This document shows positions 11,196 to 22,200 of a stretch of DNA of 64,000 bases, piece by piece (within the stretch, counting starts at the first letter, position 1; each line of letters opens with the position of its first letter). Below the pieces are notes generated by a model, which worked only from the letters and a program-made list of their open reading frames with translations, had not been told where the DNA came from and ran no database searches. The DNA is taken from contig NC_018396.1 in NCBI RefSeq assembly GCF_000208865.1, forward strand, positions 1,178,001 through 1,242,000, given 5' to 3'. The stretch is from Neospora caninum Liverpool. Taxonomy: Eukaryota; Apicomplexa; Conoidasida; Eucoccidiorida; Sarcocystidae. The position numbers and the translations under genes are program-made.

Positions 11196-12914
11196 TGGCT
11201 AGATGGTCGGGTGTGCTGTAAAGAAACGGGACGGGAAGGAGACGGACGAGAGCGCCGGCATCCTTGAGTGTATAGGTATTCCTTGAATAGCTTTCGTGTG
11301 AGAATTCTAAAGAAGACAAAAAGATGACAGAAACACACTCCTACGAAACTGCATATACATGTATATATGTCGATTGACTACCTCAGTGTGGCCAGCGAGC
11401 GTCGTCTCCGCTGGTCTCTTTTGGCACAGCGGCAGACGATCCTGGAACCACAGACCGAGAAAGAAGGACGACAAAGACGAGAGAGAAGACTGCCGAAAAA
11501 GCCTCGTATTTTGAGACGAGAGCAGAGAGCTCCCATGTGTGCATGCAGAAAATCCGGCTGTTTTTGCCACTGTGCATGCAACCTCAGAAGGCCGTCCGAT
11601 AGGTTTTGTGCGCTTCTTTTTGTCTCTGTCCTTTTGCTCACTCTGTCTAACACGGTTCGTCCCGGTCTTTCTTGTCACACTCGCTAACCTCTTTCGTTCC
11701 CCGTTCTCCTGGCTGTCTCTCTCCCGCGCCCGCCAGGCTGCCCAGGGAAGCATGCATCTCTTTTTGTCTCTGTCGAGATTCCTCGATGCGACGACGCTGC
11801 CTCGCTCGCCATTCCTGCTCCTCTGTGTCTCACACGTTCTCTTCTCGCGTTTTCCTCTCTCCGCCTCTCTATCTGTCTTCTCGCTTCTCGCGCGCAGTTC
11901 CTTTTCTCTCGCGCTTGTTCTCTCCCCTTCCCCTCTGTCGCTTTCCCTAGCGCCCGCTGCTCGCAACTTCCGCCTCACTGGCCTTGCTTCTTCAGGCTCT
12001 CGTTTCCTTCAGGTCTCGCCTACTTTCTTCTTTCTCTCCGTGTTTGTGCCTCTTTTCTTCTCGCTTTTCCTAGAGCGGCTCATTTCTCTCCAAGCGTCTC
12101 CGTGGAGCCGGGAAACGGTGAAAATCGTCGTGTGCATGCAGACACCGACGCTATTGTCTGTGTGGACAAACTCGGAGAGTCCCAGTTCTCGGTGGTCGCT
12201 TCGAACACAACAGGACAAATTCTTTTTTGGGGGAAGACGCGTGTCATGCGTTGATGCGACTGGCGAATCTCGTGCTTTAGCGCGTGAGCAGACAGCTACG
12301 GGGCCCGGTCCAAAACTTGCTATTCTGTGCTTCACCCCAGAGACAGAAAGAGACAGAGAAGCCAGCGAGAGTCTCCGAGTGTCTGAGACCTCGGGGAGCT
12401 GTTGAGGAAGGGATAGAATTCCAAAAAAATTGGTTCTTGATTTCTTTGTGGTCTCGAAAAAGAGTCCTTTCGCGTCCAGCGTCTGTTTTTCTTCGCCCTT
12501 TCTCAGATGATCAGACATGGCGGCGGTTCCGCCTCCTTCGCTTGTTTCTTCTTTCTTTCTTCCCTTCCTGTTTTCCCCCCTCTGTTTCTCCTTCTTTCCT
12601 CCCTGATTCGCCGTCTTCCAGGCGTTTTTACGCTTCCGAAATCTGGCACCGATCCTCAACACGTCTGTTTGTGTATCCCTCTGCGCGTTGGAAGAACCCT
12701 GTGTCTACGCCTTCGTTTCTGGCTCTTCGCGCTTTTTCTCTCGCTCCGGGGCCTCTTTAGCCGTTCCCGAAAGCCCCTTTTTCCAAGGCGAACAAGAGGC
12801 GCGCGCTTCTTACTGCTGCTGCTTGTCCCCGAACTCCACTCTCTTTTTCCAGTCTCGTCTTCTCTCCACAGGTTTCGTTCAGTCCCCCACTTGTCTTGCG
12901 CCGCCGGCTTGCCG
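11196..12914. promoter_or_regulatory. Divergent spacer between GSS and the ABC-F gene with four GCATGC motifs
   Basis: About 1.7 kb separates the two start codons, so it should hold both promoters and 5' UTRs. GCATGC occurs at 11541-11546, 11574-11579, 11750-11755 and 12134-12139; (T)GCATGC is a motif known to be enriched in Toxoplasma promoters and is bound by ApiAP2-type factors. TGAGACG, matching the reported WGAGACG promoter motif, lies at 11512-11518. The remainder is strongly pyrimidine-rich on the plus strand, typical of coccidian leaders; this creates long stop-poor frames that I do not call genes. Confidence 0.6.
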
Positions 12915-15900
12915 ATGGACCATGCAAGCTCCGGCGCCTCGTCCTCTCCCTCGTTCTTAACTGGAGCATCTCTCTGGTCAGGTCGCAGACACTGGGAGTC
13001 TCTCTCTCCGCCTCGCGTTGTACGTCGCTCTTTCTCTTCGTCGCCTTCTCCTGGCTCGTCAAACCCTTCCTGTTTTGCTTTCGGTCCTCCGTTTCCTTCG
13101 CGCCCGTGCGCGTCTGCCGCCTCTGCCTTCTTTCCGTTTCCCGTCTCCTTTTGTTCAGTCCCTCACCTGCATGTTTCTCCCTTCCGCTCGTTGTGTCCGT
13201 GGCCCACGGCTTCCCCTTCCGCGCTCTCTGATTTCTGGGCTCCTCTGCTGTCTCCTTCCTCGTGGTCGTCTCTCTTCGCTTCTTCGTCGTCTTCTCTCTC
13301 GCCATCTGGCGAGAGTCTCTCGCGTCGCCTCGGTCTCTCTCGGCGGGCGAGTGCGGATTTGTGGCTGCGCTTGTCGCACTTTTCTCTTTCGATTTCTGGG
13401 CAGTCTCTGATCGAAGACGCGAATCTGCTTCTAAGAGGCGGCGAGCGCATTGCGCTCGTGGGGCCCAATGGTGCAGGCAAGACGAGTCTCCTGCGCATCA
13501 TCAAGGCGGCAGCAGACCAGCAGCGAAGCGGCGCGCCACCTGTCTCTCCAGGGCGTCTCCTCCACACGGTCCGACCCCTCGACCTCTCCGTTGCCGCAGG
13601 CGACACTTCGACGGGCTGCGCGAGCGCGACCGAACTGCGCACGGCTCGCCAGCGCTATCTGGGTGGTTTCGCCCCTACAGGGCAGCCTTGGAGCCGTGAA
13701 AACGAGGACGGACTCGAGGGGGGAGAAGGCGAGGGAAAAGAGATACAGGTGGGCGGTGAAATCGCCTTTTCGCATCCGGATTTGCGCGTCGGCCTGTTGA
13801 AGCAAGAAGGCCTAGAAGCTCTGACCGGCGCCGAAAGAGAGAGGACAGTGGAAGAAGAAGTGGAACGGGAGGCTCGCCGTCGAAGAAAAGAAATTGAAGC
13901 AGCGATCGAGACTGTCAGTGAGAAGATTGAGCGCCTCTCGCGTGGTGAGACGGTCGACGAAGGCGGGAGTTGGGACTCCAGTGAACCCCGAGATCCGCAC
14001 GAGCCGGAAGCGATCCCAGGAACCCCCGGTCCGAGTCTCCAGAACCACGCAGACTGGAAGAGGAGAAAGTCGCATCGGCGGAAGCAGCAGGCGTGGGAGC
14101 CGCGACGTAGCTCGCGCGATGACGCGACAGGCCCTGACTCCTCTGACTCCTCGTTGCCGGCGGCGAGCGAGGGGACTGCGTCGTCGGCACGTCTCGCGTC
14201 TCTCCTCGACCTGCTGGCCTCTCTTCAAGAAGAAGAGCTGTCTTTGCACCCTTCGAAACACGACCTTTTCCTCCGTCAAGTTTTAAGCGAGACCGGCTTC
14301 GCGACGTCCGGGGAGCGGTCGCAGCCCCTGGGGGCGCTGAGTGGAGGGGGTCGCATGCGCGTGCAGCTTGCAAAGGTCTTGGCTAGCCAGCCCGACATTC
14401 TTCTTCTGGACGAGCCGAGCAATCATTGTGACTGGGCAGCCACGGACTACATTGCGCGTCTTCTCGCGCGTCTCCCCCATCCGCAGCTTCTTGTCTCGCA
14501 CGACCCGCGTCTTCTTCTCTCTTCGCACGCTTCGGTTTCCCGGCGAGGCCTCAGCAACCGCGGGGAGGCCCGCGACTTGTGCTCACACGTCGTCGAGCTC
14601 GTCAGCGGGCGTTTGAGCGAGAAGGTTCCTGGCGATTTTGCGGTGTTTGAGCGCAAGCGGGACGCGTGGATGCGGCAGTGGATGGACCGAAAGGAAAAGC
14701 TCCAGGCCGAGCTGGAGTTCCACAGGCGACGCATGCACAAGTGGAGACTGATGGAGCAGACGGAAGGGAACAAACTCGCCCGGAAACGCGGAGGCGAAGG
14801 CCTCAAGCTGCGGACCGGCGAGGAAGAAGAAAAGATCCAGGACTTGGAGAGACAGCTAAAGGACGAGGCGCAGCGCGAACCGCCATGGGAAACGTGGAAG
14901 AAACAGCGAGGCCAGGGCTTGCGAATTCCATTCGCCGAGGACGAAGAAGAAGGCGAAATTCTCCTCCGGATCTCCAGAGCCAGCGTCGGCTACTGGGCAG
15001 AGGAAGACGACACGCGCGAGCGAGAAACGGCGGGCGCTCCAGGCCAAAAGCCGGCGGACGACGCAGCCAGCGAAGAGGGCGAGGAAGGCTCAGGCGAATA
15101 TGAAAACGTGGGCAGTATGGCCGAATGCGACGACACGAGAGAAGGAGGCGCCCTCGAGCCTCGGCGAGCGGACGAGAGCGACAGGGAGACACGTGGAGAT
15201 GCACCAGGCGTTTCGGGGCGGGCGTTCGCAGGGCGGAGGGCGTCGCATGCGGCCCAGCCCGAGGAAGGCTCTGCGGAAGTCGCCGGAGTGCGGCGAGGAC
15301 GGAGCGAGTCGCAGGAGCGCCACGCCGTCCTCGAAGGCGTTGATCTCACCCTTCGGTCCGGCTCGCGCGTCGCCATTGTCGGCCCGAACGGATCAGGCAA
15401 GTCCACGCTTCTCAAACTGCTCGCAGGCCGCTTCCGCGTGGCCAATGCGGAGCTCGGAGGGGACGGCGAGGCGGGGAGGGCGGAGCGCGAAGGCGGCGAA
15501 CGGGCGTGTGGAGACTCAGGGCGCCGGAAAGACGGGGGGAAAGCCCTTGGGGGGGCGTGGGGTCGGTTGCGCGCCCGGCCGCAGCAAGAGACGGTGGTTC
15601 TGCTGTCTGGCGAGCGGCATGTTCCAAAGCAAGTCGAAAACTCCATTTGTCTTCTTGAGCAACACCGCGCGGACATCCTGCCGCTTCACCTGACGCTCCT
15701 CGAGGCTCTGCGCTTTCTGAGGCGGCGGTACGCGCCCGACGGCGGGGGGACCGAAACGCTGGACGCGACGCAGCGGCCGACACGGCGGCCGCAGCCATGT
15801 GAGGACGAGAACGCGCTTCGCGCGATCTTGGGGCGCCTCGGATTCAAGGGGAAGGAAGTCCACAAGCGAGTGTCTGTTCTCAGTGGGGGCGAGAAAGCTC

Positions 15901-16706
15901 GCGTGGCTCTTGCAGGGCTGATGCTGGCCGATGCGCCCTGTCGCATTCTTCTCCTCGACGAGCCGACCAACCACTTGGATGCCTTTTCGGCTGCGTCGCT
16001 TCAGAAGCTCCTCGAATCCTTTTCGGGGGCGCTTGTCGTCGCGACTCACGATGCAGCGTTCGCTGCGAAGGTCGCCAACGAAGTTTTCCTCGTCGACCGA
16101 GCTGTGCAGGGTGCGGCCTCCGCAGAGGCGGGCGCCCACGGCTCTCTCCGCCCGCTGGCCAGCGCTCTACAGTGGGAGGAGAAAAGGGAGACACGTGAGG
16201 GAAGCGATGGAGACAGCGAGGGATGCGACGGAGACAGCGAGGGGGGGAACCTTTCTGCGGCCCCGCCCGGCGAGGCAAGCGCCGTTCAGGGGCGAGGTCC
16301 ACTTGGGGCAGAAGACGGGACGGACGGAGGCCGAGGCGAAGCAGAGGGAGGAGAGGGAGGAGAGGGAGGAGAGGGAGGAGAGGGAGAAGGCGAGAACGGA
16401 GGCGACACTCAAGGTGTGGAAACCGAGGCGGCAAAGAGACACTCGGGTGTCGCGGCGACTGAGAGCGAGGATCGCGGGAAGCAGGCGTCGATCCAGAGAT
16501 CCATGGACTCGTGGACAGTCGGATGGGTACGGGAAATGCGCCAGCAAGGATGGAGCCCGATGGCTTCCCTCCTGTCTGCGCCCACGTTTCATTCGCGGCC
16601 AGGCGGGAAAAGAAAAATGTCTGAGAAGAAAAGAAAAACGTTCGGCGGAAAGGGCGCTTCCGGAAGAGTCAAAGGCGTGAAGAATTTGAAGAGGTGGACC
16701 GAGTAG
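12915..16706 (+). CDS. ABC-F family twin-ATPase protein, possibly organelle-targeted
   Basis: Soluble protein with two ABC ATPase domains and no membrane segments, so not a transporter; ABC-F proteins act on ribosomes or translation. From the ATG at 12915 it has 1263 residues. Domain 1: Walker A GPNGAGKT (residue 183), signature LSGGGRMRVQLAK, Walker B LLLDEPSNHCDW. A charged linker (FERKRDAWMRQWMDRKEK and following) corresponds to the ABC-F interdomain linker. Domain 2: Walker A GPNGSGKST (residue 823), signature LSGGEKARVALA (residue 989), Walker B LLLDEPTNHLD, then the switch histidine in ATHDAAF. The N-terminus (RRHWESLSPPRVVRRSFSSS) is Arg/Ser-rich and lacks acids, like a mitochondrial or plastid presequence. 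The C-terminal tail is basic after a GGE-repeat region. The frame stays open upstream to an ATG at 12507, which would add a hydrophobic leader; that start is less likely because the sequence there resembles pyrimidine-rich 5' UTR. Confidence 0.88.
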   Translation: MDHASSGASSSPSFLTGASLWSGRRHWESLSPPRVVRRSFSSSPSPGSSNPSCFAFGPPFPSRPCASAASAFFPFPVSFCSVPHLHVSPFRSLCPWPTASPSALSDFWAPLLSPSSWSSLFASSSSSLSPSGESLSRRLGLSRRASADLWLRLSHFSLSISGQSLIEDANLLLRGGERIALVGPNGAGKTSLLRIIKAAADQQRSGAPPVSPGRLLHTVRPLDLSVAAGDTSTGCASATELRTARQRYLGGFAPTGQPWSRENEDGLEGGEGEGKEIQVGGEIAFSHPDLRVGLLKQEGLEALTGAERERTVEEEVEREARRRRKEIEAAIETVSEKIERLSRGETVDEGGSWDSSEPRDPHEPEAIPGTPGPSLQNHADWKRRKSHRRKQQAWEPRRSSRDDATGPDSSDSSLPAASEGTASSARLASLLDLLASLQEEELSLHPSKHDLFLRQVLSETGFATSGERSQPLGALSGGGRMRVQLAKVLASQPDILLLDEPSNHCDWAATDYIARLLARLPHPQLLVSHDPRLLLSSHASVSRRGLSNRGEARDLCSHVVELVSGRLSEKVPGDFAVFERKRDAWMRQWMDRKEKLQAELEFHRRRMHKWRLMEQTEGNKLARKRGGEGLKLRTGEEEEKIQDLERQLKDEAQREPPWETWKKQRGQGLRIPFAEDEEEGEILLRISRASVGYWAEEDDTRERETAGAPGQKPADDAASEEGEEGSGEYENVGSMAECDDTREGGALEPRRADESDRETRGDAPGVSGRAFAGRRASHAAQPEEGSAEVAGVRRGRSESQERHAVLEGVDLTLRSGSRVAIVGPNGSGKSTLLKLLAGRFRVANAELGGDGEAGRAEREGGERACGDSGRRKDGGKALGGAWGRLRARPQQETVVLLSGERHVPKQVENSICLLEQHRADILPLHLTLLEALRFLRRRYAPDGGGTETLDATQRPTRRPQPCEDENALRAILGRLGFKGKEVHKRVSVLSGGEKARVALAGLMLADAPCRILLLDEPTNHLDAFSAASLQKLLESFSGALVVATHDAAFAAKVANEVFLVDRAVQGAASAEAGAHGSLRPLASALQWEEKRETREGSDGDSEGCDGDSEGGNLSAAPPGEASAVQGRGPLGAEDGTDGGRGEAEGGEGGEGGEGGEGEGENGGDTQGVETEAAKRHSGVAATESEDRGKQASIQRSMDSWTVGWVREMRQQGWSPMASLLSAPTFHSRPGGKRKMSEKKRKTFGGKGASGRVKGVKNLKRWTE
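16346..16393 (+). repeat. GGAGAGGGA-type short tandem repeat in the ABC-F tail
   Basis: Tandem GGA GAG GGA units encode repeated Gly-Gly-Glu within the C-terminal low-complexity tail. The frame is preserved. It is likely a length-variable, disordered segment. Confidence 0.8.
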
Positions 16707-19237
16707 CTGGGGCTTTGCGTGTATTCGTTTGAGAGGAGTTGTTTTGGGGCATGTTTAGGGCCGGACGTTCAGGTCACCACATCTCCTGTTTCGCGTGGCA
16801 AGCCCGGTGCCTTTTTTCAGTCGACGGCGTGCGTATTTCGACGCGCTTTTTCGCCGAGGAAACCATGCAAAAATTTCTTAATGCAGGGGACGAACAGACT
16901 CGCCTACACAGCCTCGACGCATCGGGTAGCCGGCTTGTCGCACGTGGCGTAGCACCTGTGTGCGTTCGTGGGTACCTGATTTCTTGAGTTGTCTCCACTG
17001 TCACTTGTCTTTTCTTTGTCTGTCTGCCACCGCTCTACCGGTCTTTTATCTAGGGGAAGGGCCATGTGTCTAGCGACCTCTGAGTCCGTGCATGCAATCG
17101 TCGGCCTCATTTCCTGTTTCTTGTCGAACCGTGCCCACTTCGCCACTGCTTCCGCGTTCCTGCTGCCTATGTAGACGACTGTGCCTCGCTAGAGGGCTGT
17201 GTGAGCCGTCAGATTTCACCTCACTTTCATCGATGGAGGGAGGAACCACCGAGAGCCAGACAGAGGGAGTGCGTAGAAAGGGAACGAGAAGCAGAGACAT
17301 AAGGTGGAAAAGCTTCAGCTGCTGGAACAGGAGTGTAGTGACAGCGAAAGGGAGCTCAAGCGAGAACATGAATGAAGAAGAGAAGACGCCTACACAGCAC
17401 AGAAAAGAGGGAGCAAGAGGCGTGACGAGCAACACACAGACATCACAAAGTGCTGCCTGGCGCAGCTGCAGTCTCATGCTTGGCTTCTCCAATATCTTTG
17501 TCCGGATGACAGAACTGGGACACAAATCCTACAGGTGCTTGCATGCGTGATATGCAGAAGTTTCCTCAGCTCCTCTCTCGGCTTTCTTCAGCAGTTGTCA
17601 TGTTTCCTGAAAAATGTTTCTCCGAGTGTCACCCCAGAGGGCCCGCAGAGGGTGAGGCTGCCCTACTTCTACAAACTGGCCGATTCCCGTCACACGCGGG
17701 AGCGAACAGTCGCGGGAACGACTTTAGGTCCGTTGGTACAACGCAGCAGACCTCCCGCGACTTAACTGAGTGAAGTACTACAAGGCAGGACATTAAGGTT
17801 ATTCCGCATGGGTTATGAAAAGAGGTTATGAAATAAGTGGGATATATGCATTGCGGATGGCACTCATCTTCACATTCAAAGACAACTCTTCCTTCAGCAA
17901 CACAGCTTGCTCGAACGCGCCCTTCTTGAGTCGCTTTCCGCTCCTCTCTTTGTGTGTTTGTTCCTTTCGCTTCCCCTCATTTTCCCACTGTTCCTATCAA
18001 CATCGGCAGCCGCTCTGGTGCGCTTCTCTCTGCTGCCGTTCGTTGCCACACATCTATGAGCTATCAGTCCCTCAGCACTGGTTCGCGTAAGCAGCGTTCG
18101 AGTGTGGTGCCGCATCTCTCTCCACATCTCCTCTTTGCTGTGTTTCGCCTCTCTTGCCTGCTGAAATGAGGTGTTTGTTCGCCATCTCGAGTCCCTGGAT
18201 TTCCGCTCGTGGACAAGACAGGCTCGACCTCCTGGCAACGGCATCTGCTTGGCGCCGGAGAGCCGCACAGGCCCGCCACTGTACATACACCCGAGGCTTC
18301 CCCTGTTGTGGAAAAGGGCCTGTTTCGGTCTGGACCGCTTAGGGCGGAAAAGGAGGCGCGAATGAAAAGTTTCTGGGGCAGCCTCTTTGTTTTTCGCGAA
18401 ACCCAAAGGACGAGCCCTACACAAAAACGGACCCGCCCGCCGAGCAACGATTCCGTTCACAGCTGCATGCAGTCTCTCCTGCCTGCACGAAACCGCGCCG
18501 TGAACGGCTCGCGGATTTTTCGGGTGGATCTGGACAACAGAAAAGAAATGAGAAGACGTGTTTTCGAGCGAAGGGGACGCTGGCGATGAATTGCGTGCCC
18601 GCTTCGGTGAGGAGCATCGCCAGAAGAAACACTTCCGCCATCGCCCTCCTGTGCCGCTTTTTGACCGGCTTCAGTTGCTGTCGCTGTTCGTTTTCCCCGC
18701 TCTTTCGGTCTTTGCCTCTGTCGATCCAAGCGCGCTTCTTTCCCGGTCGTTTGTTGCAGTCAAAGTTGGCTGGTTCTCGTTGTTTCCTCGAGGAATTTCA
18801 CTCTTTACTCTCCGTCTCCCGTGCTCGTCTTCGCCTCCGCATGCCTCGTCCCCGCCGAGCGCACTCCCCGTTGCTGCTCACCTTCGCTTCGTGTCCCCGT
18901 GTTTTTTCTTTCCTTTGTCTCTTTTCTCAGGACCGCAGTCATCCCGTTTGCACAGGCCGGGGTCTCCGTTCCGGTCGAAACGCTCTGAAGTTGAGTGTGT
19001 TCTGTCCCTGGTTTCTGACAGCCGGCGGTCGCAGTTCTTCCCGCGGCACTCTCTGCCTTCCCGTAGGCGAAACAAAGATCCTCTCCTGCCGCAGTCACGA
19101 CTGTTGCTTCCGGAACGCGTGACGTCTTGCGCTGCCTCTTCGCCTCGTCTTGCGTTCCACTTTTCTGCTTCGACCCCTCACTCCCAGCGTGGGGAAGACG
19201 GAGAGCTGCGGGGCGAGAACCGACGACAGGGGAAGGA
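16707..19237. other. Spacer between ABC-F and the RING1-like gene; promoter/5' leader at its right end
   Basis: About 2.5 kb between two co-directional genes. The left part should be the ABC-F 3' UTR. The right part, about 18.5-19.2 kb, is CT-rich on the plus strand, as expected for the leader of the downstream gene. GCATGC motifs occur near 17541 and 18466. I see no conserved protein or RNA gene. Confidence 0.55.
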
Positions 19238-22200
19238 ATGTCCGTGCAGCGCCCAGAGGGTGGCAACGCCCGCCCCGGGCAGTCGCCAGCGACGTCTCCC
19301 GGGATCCCTGTGGCAAACCCCTCAAACTCGCTACGTTTCCAAGGCCCGGAGAAGGGAGACGCGGAAGGCGCTCAGAAACTCCATCCTCCTTTTGCCGCCA
19401 GCCTTTCGTTCCTTTCTGGGGGCGCTCCAGGCGCTGGGATCCCCCAGGGCGTCCCTCCGACTCTGGGTGTCCCCGCGGTCGGCGGGGTGCTGGCTGCCGT
19501 TGGAGCCCAGGCAACGGCTGCCGGGGCAGCGCCTGCTGGAGGTGGAAGGCCAGGAGACTCCAGGCGGTCCAGCACGCCCGATGGAGTCGGCTTTCTTCCC
19601 TCCATGCAGATCTCGAGCGCGGCCTCTCCTCTGTTTGCTGCTCCCTCTGGGCTCGTTTCCGCGAACGCACCTAGCCAGTTCCGAACTCCTGCCGTCGGAA
19701 GGCTTCCGGGCATCTCCACTGTCTTGCCTGGTGTCGTTCCCCACGTGGTGTCGACTCCAGCAGTGAGGCCCTCGGAGGGAACTGTGCGGGTTGTCGTGCC
19801 GCCGGCCGTGGTTGGGGGAGTGGCGGGGACAGTCCCCCTCGGCTTCAGCGCTCCCAGCTCCGCAAGGCCGCTCTTTGACGCCGTACTTCCGGCGTTCAAT
19901 CCGGCGGCAGCTGAGTTGCTCGGCAATGCCCATGGCCGCGTCATTGCTTCTACCCTGTTGAACCAAACCCGCGGAGACGCACATCTCCTCGCCATACGAA
20001 AAGCGCCGACCTCCACGGCGTCTCCATCTCCCGCCTCGGCTCCACCCGCGGGAACAGGTGTCGCCGTCGCCCCGTTTCGCCCGCAGCCCCTGCCAGCCAA
20101 GGGACCAGGAACCGTCGGCGCCGCGTTCAATGCTCCGGCCCCCGCAGGATCTTCGACGCCTACCGGACTGCCTTCGCCGAAGAGCGTGCAAGATCTCGGC
20201 TCAGCTCGCGTGCAGAGTGGGCGTCACCGCGTGGAGACACCGACTGCGCTGTCGGAGTCCGCTGTCGGCGCCATCCAGGCCCCGACCCTCCCGGGGGCTC
20301 CACGGCCCCACCTGGCCTCGACGTTTACCGCTGCAGACCGGGAGAAACCAGCCAATGGGGGGAGTGGTCAGCTCTCTGTTCGTGCGAACCCGGTGACGGA
20401 GACACAGGAGACCCCTGGGATTTCGTCGGCACCCCTCTCCGGACGAGGAGCGAGTGGAACTGAGGCTGGCGCAAAACCCACTTCTCGCTGGTTTCCTCAG
20501 GCACTCTCTCCGGCCGGTGTCCGGCCTCCCCCATTCCTTTCCGGCGCCAAGAGCCCTCCTTCCTCTGTCCCTTCTTCTGTCCCTTCTTCTGTCCCTTCCT
20601 CTGTCCCTTCTTCTGTCCCTTCCTCTGTCCCTTCTTCTGTCCCTTCCTCTGTCCCTTCTTCTGTCCCTTCCTCTGTCCCTTCTTCTGTCCCTTCTTCTGT
20701 CCCTTCTTCTGTCCCTTCTTCTGTCCCTTCTTCTGTCCCTTCCTCTGTCCCTTCTTCTGTCCCTTCCTCTGTCCCTTCTTCTGTCTCTTCCCCTGTCCCT
20801 TCTTCTGTCTCTTCTTCAGCATCTGCTGCTTCTGTGACGGCGGACAGGCCGGCGACTCTCGCTTTAGGTCGCAGTTCAGCCACTCCTGCTGCCGAGCCTC
20901 CGTCGCTGCCAGCTTGCGGGTCTGCGGGGGCTTCGGCTCCTCTGGCGCCTCCACAGCAGCCCGTGGAGTCTGAAGCACGAGTGCGTCAACGTCTTCCGCT
21001 TTCGAGCGACTCCTCCCCAATCTCCACTTTGTCTTCGTCTTCGTCTTCTTCGTCTCTGCCTTCCTTATCACTTTCTGTGTCTGCCTCGCAGCCTGTTTTA
21101 TCTTCTGCATCGTCTCCGGTCCCGTCGGTTTCTTCGGCGTCTCCGGGTCTTCCGGCCATGAGCGCCCGAAGCCGGGCGTGGTTGGCGCACGACAGAGCCC
21201 ACGGGACGCTGTGGGGTCGGTCGCGGGAGGAGTACGCGGCCTTGGAGCGGTCTCTGCCGCCTGGGATCTCCGTCTATGAGGCGACGGCGGAACCGCGTCG
21301 CATTGCAGATGCGCGTCTGAGTCGGCAAACGAGCCTGGGAGAGAGCGAACTGCGGTGCGACCTGAGCTGCCCAATCTGCATGGGGATTTTCCAGAACGTC
21401 GTCGTGGTCAAGGACTGTCTCCATCGATTCTGCGCCGACTGCATCGAGAAGTGCGTGCGCACGGGCCTCCGCGAGTGTCCCCAGTGTCGCATCCACGTGG
21501 CGAGTCGCCGGGCCCTTCGCCCCGACCCCACATTCGAGCGGATTCTCAACAAGCTGTTTCCCGATGTCCGCGCCTTTGAGGCGAAGAACACGGAACTCAT
21601 CACGCTGTCGAATCTGCGCATGCGCACGCCCAGTGCGCGCTTCCTGGCATCCCCCGGCGGGAAGCACGGTGGAGGGGCGGAGGACCACGAGGGCGAGGAA
21701 GATGAGAGCCGCGGTGGGGGGCGAGGGGAGGGCGCGCGCGGCAGAGAGGAGGAGGACGACGAAGAGGACGAAGACGAAGACGACGACAACGGAGATGAGC
21801 GAGGCGAGCGATTCGAGGCGAGCAGAGAAAACAGCGACGAGAGCGACTCCCTCTTCACAACCAGTCGCAACCGGAGACGCCACCGGCAGAACCAGCAGGA
21901 TAGACAGCGGTCGGGAAGGCGGCAAAGGCCGTGCTCGAGAACGTCGCTGCGGTCGTCGCTCTACTCCCTGCTCTCGTCCACCTCCCTTCCGTCTGCCAAG
22001 TCCAACACGGGCTCCGTCCTTTCCTCTCTTGTTCGACTCCGCTCGAAGCCACTGCCGCCGTTTGTGGGGTCCGACGGCTGTCTCGTGACTGCCCAGGGCC
22101 AGCGCCTGACCACTCAGTCTTCCTCCCTTTCTTCGCTTTCTTCTCGCTCCGCCGAATGGCTCGCCGGCGCTGCGGGGCGGCCGCTCCCCGGGCCTGGTCT

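Noticed and set aside
11539..12405. 288-codon plus-strand frame in the GSS/ABC-F spacer
   Set aside because: It is Leu/Ser/Phe-rich because the DNA is pyrimidine-rich leader sequence, which rarely forms stop codons. No domain, and it lies where promoters are expected.
18558..19766. 402-codon plus-strand frame upstream of and overlapping the RING1-like start
   Set aside because: It is in a different frame from the RING gene, CT-rich and low-complexity, fitting a 5' leader running into coding DNA.
20573..20815. CRISPR-like array
   Set aside because: The 12-bp units are contiguous with no spacers and are coding; the genome is eukaryotic.
20454..20883. Leu/Ser and Glu/Gly/Thr repeat proteins in other frames of 20.4-20.9 kb
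   Set aside because: They are frame shadows of the SSVP minisatellite, which is in frame with the RING and RAWUL domains.
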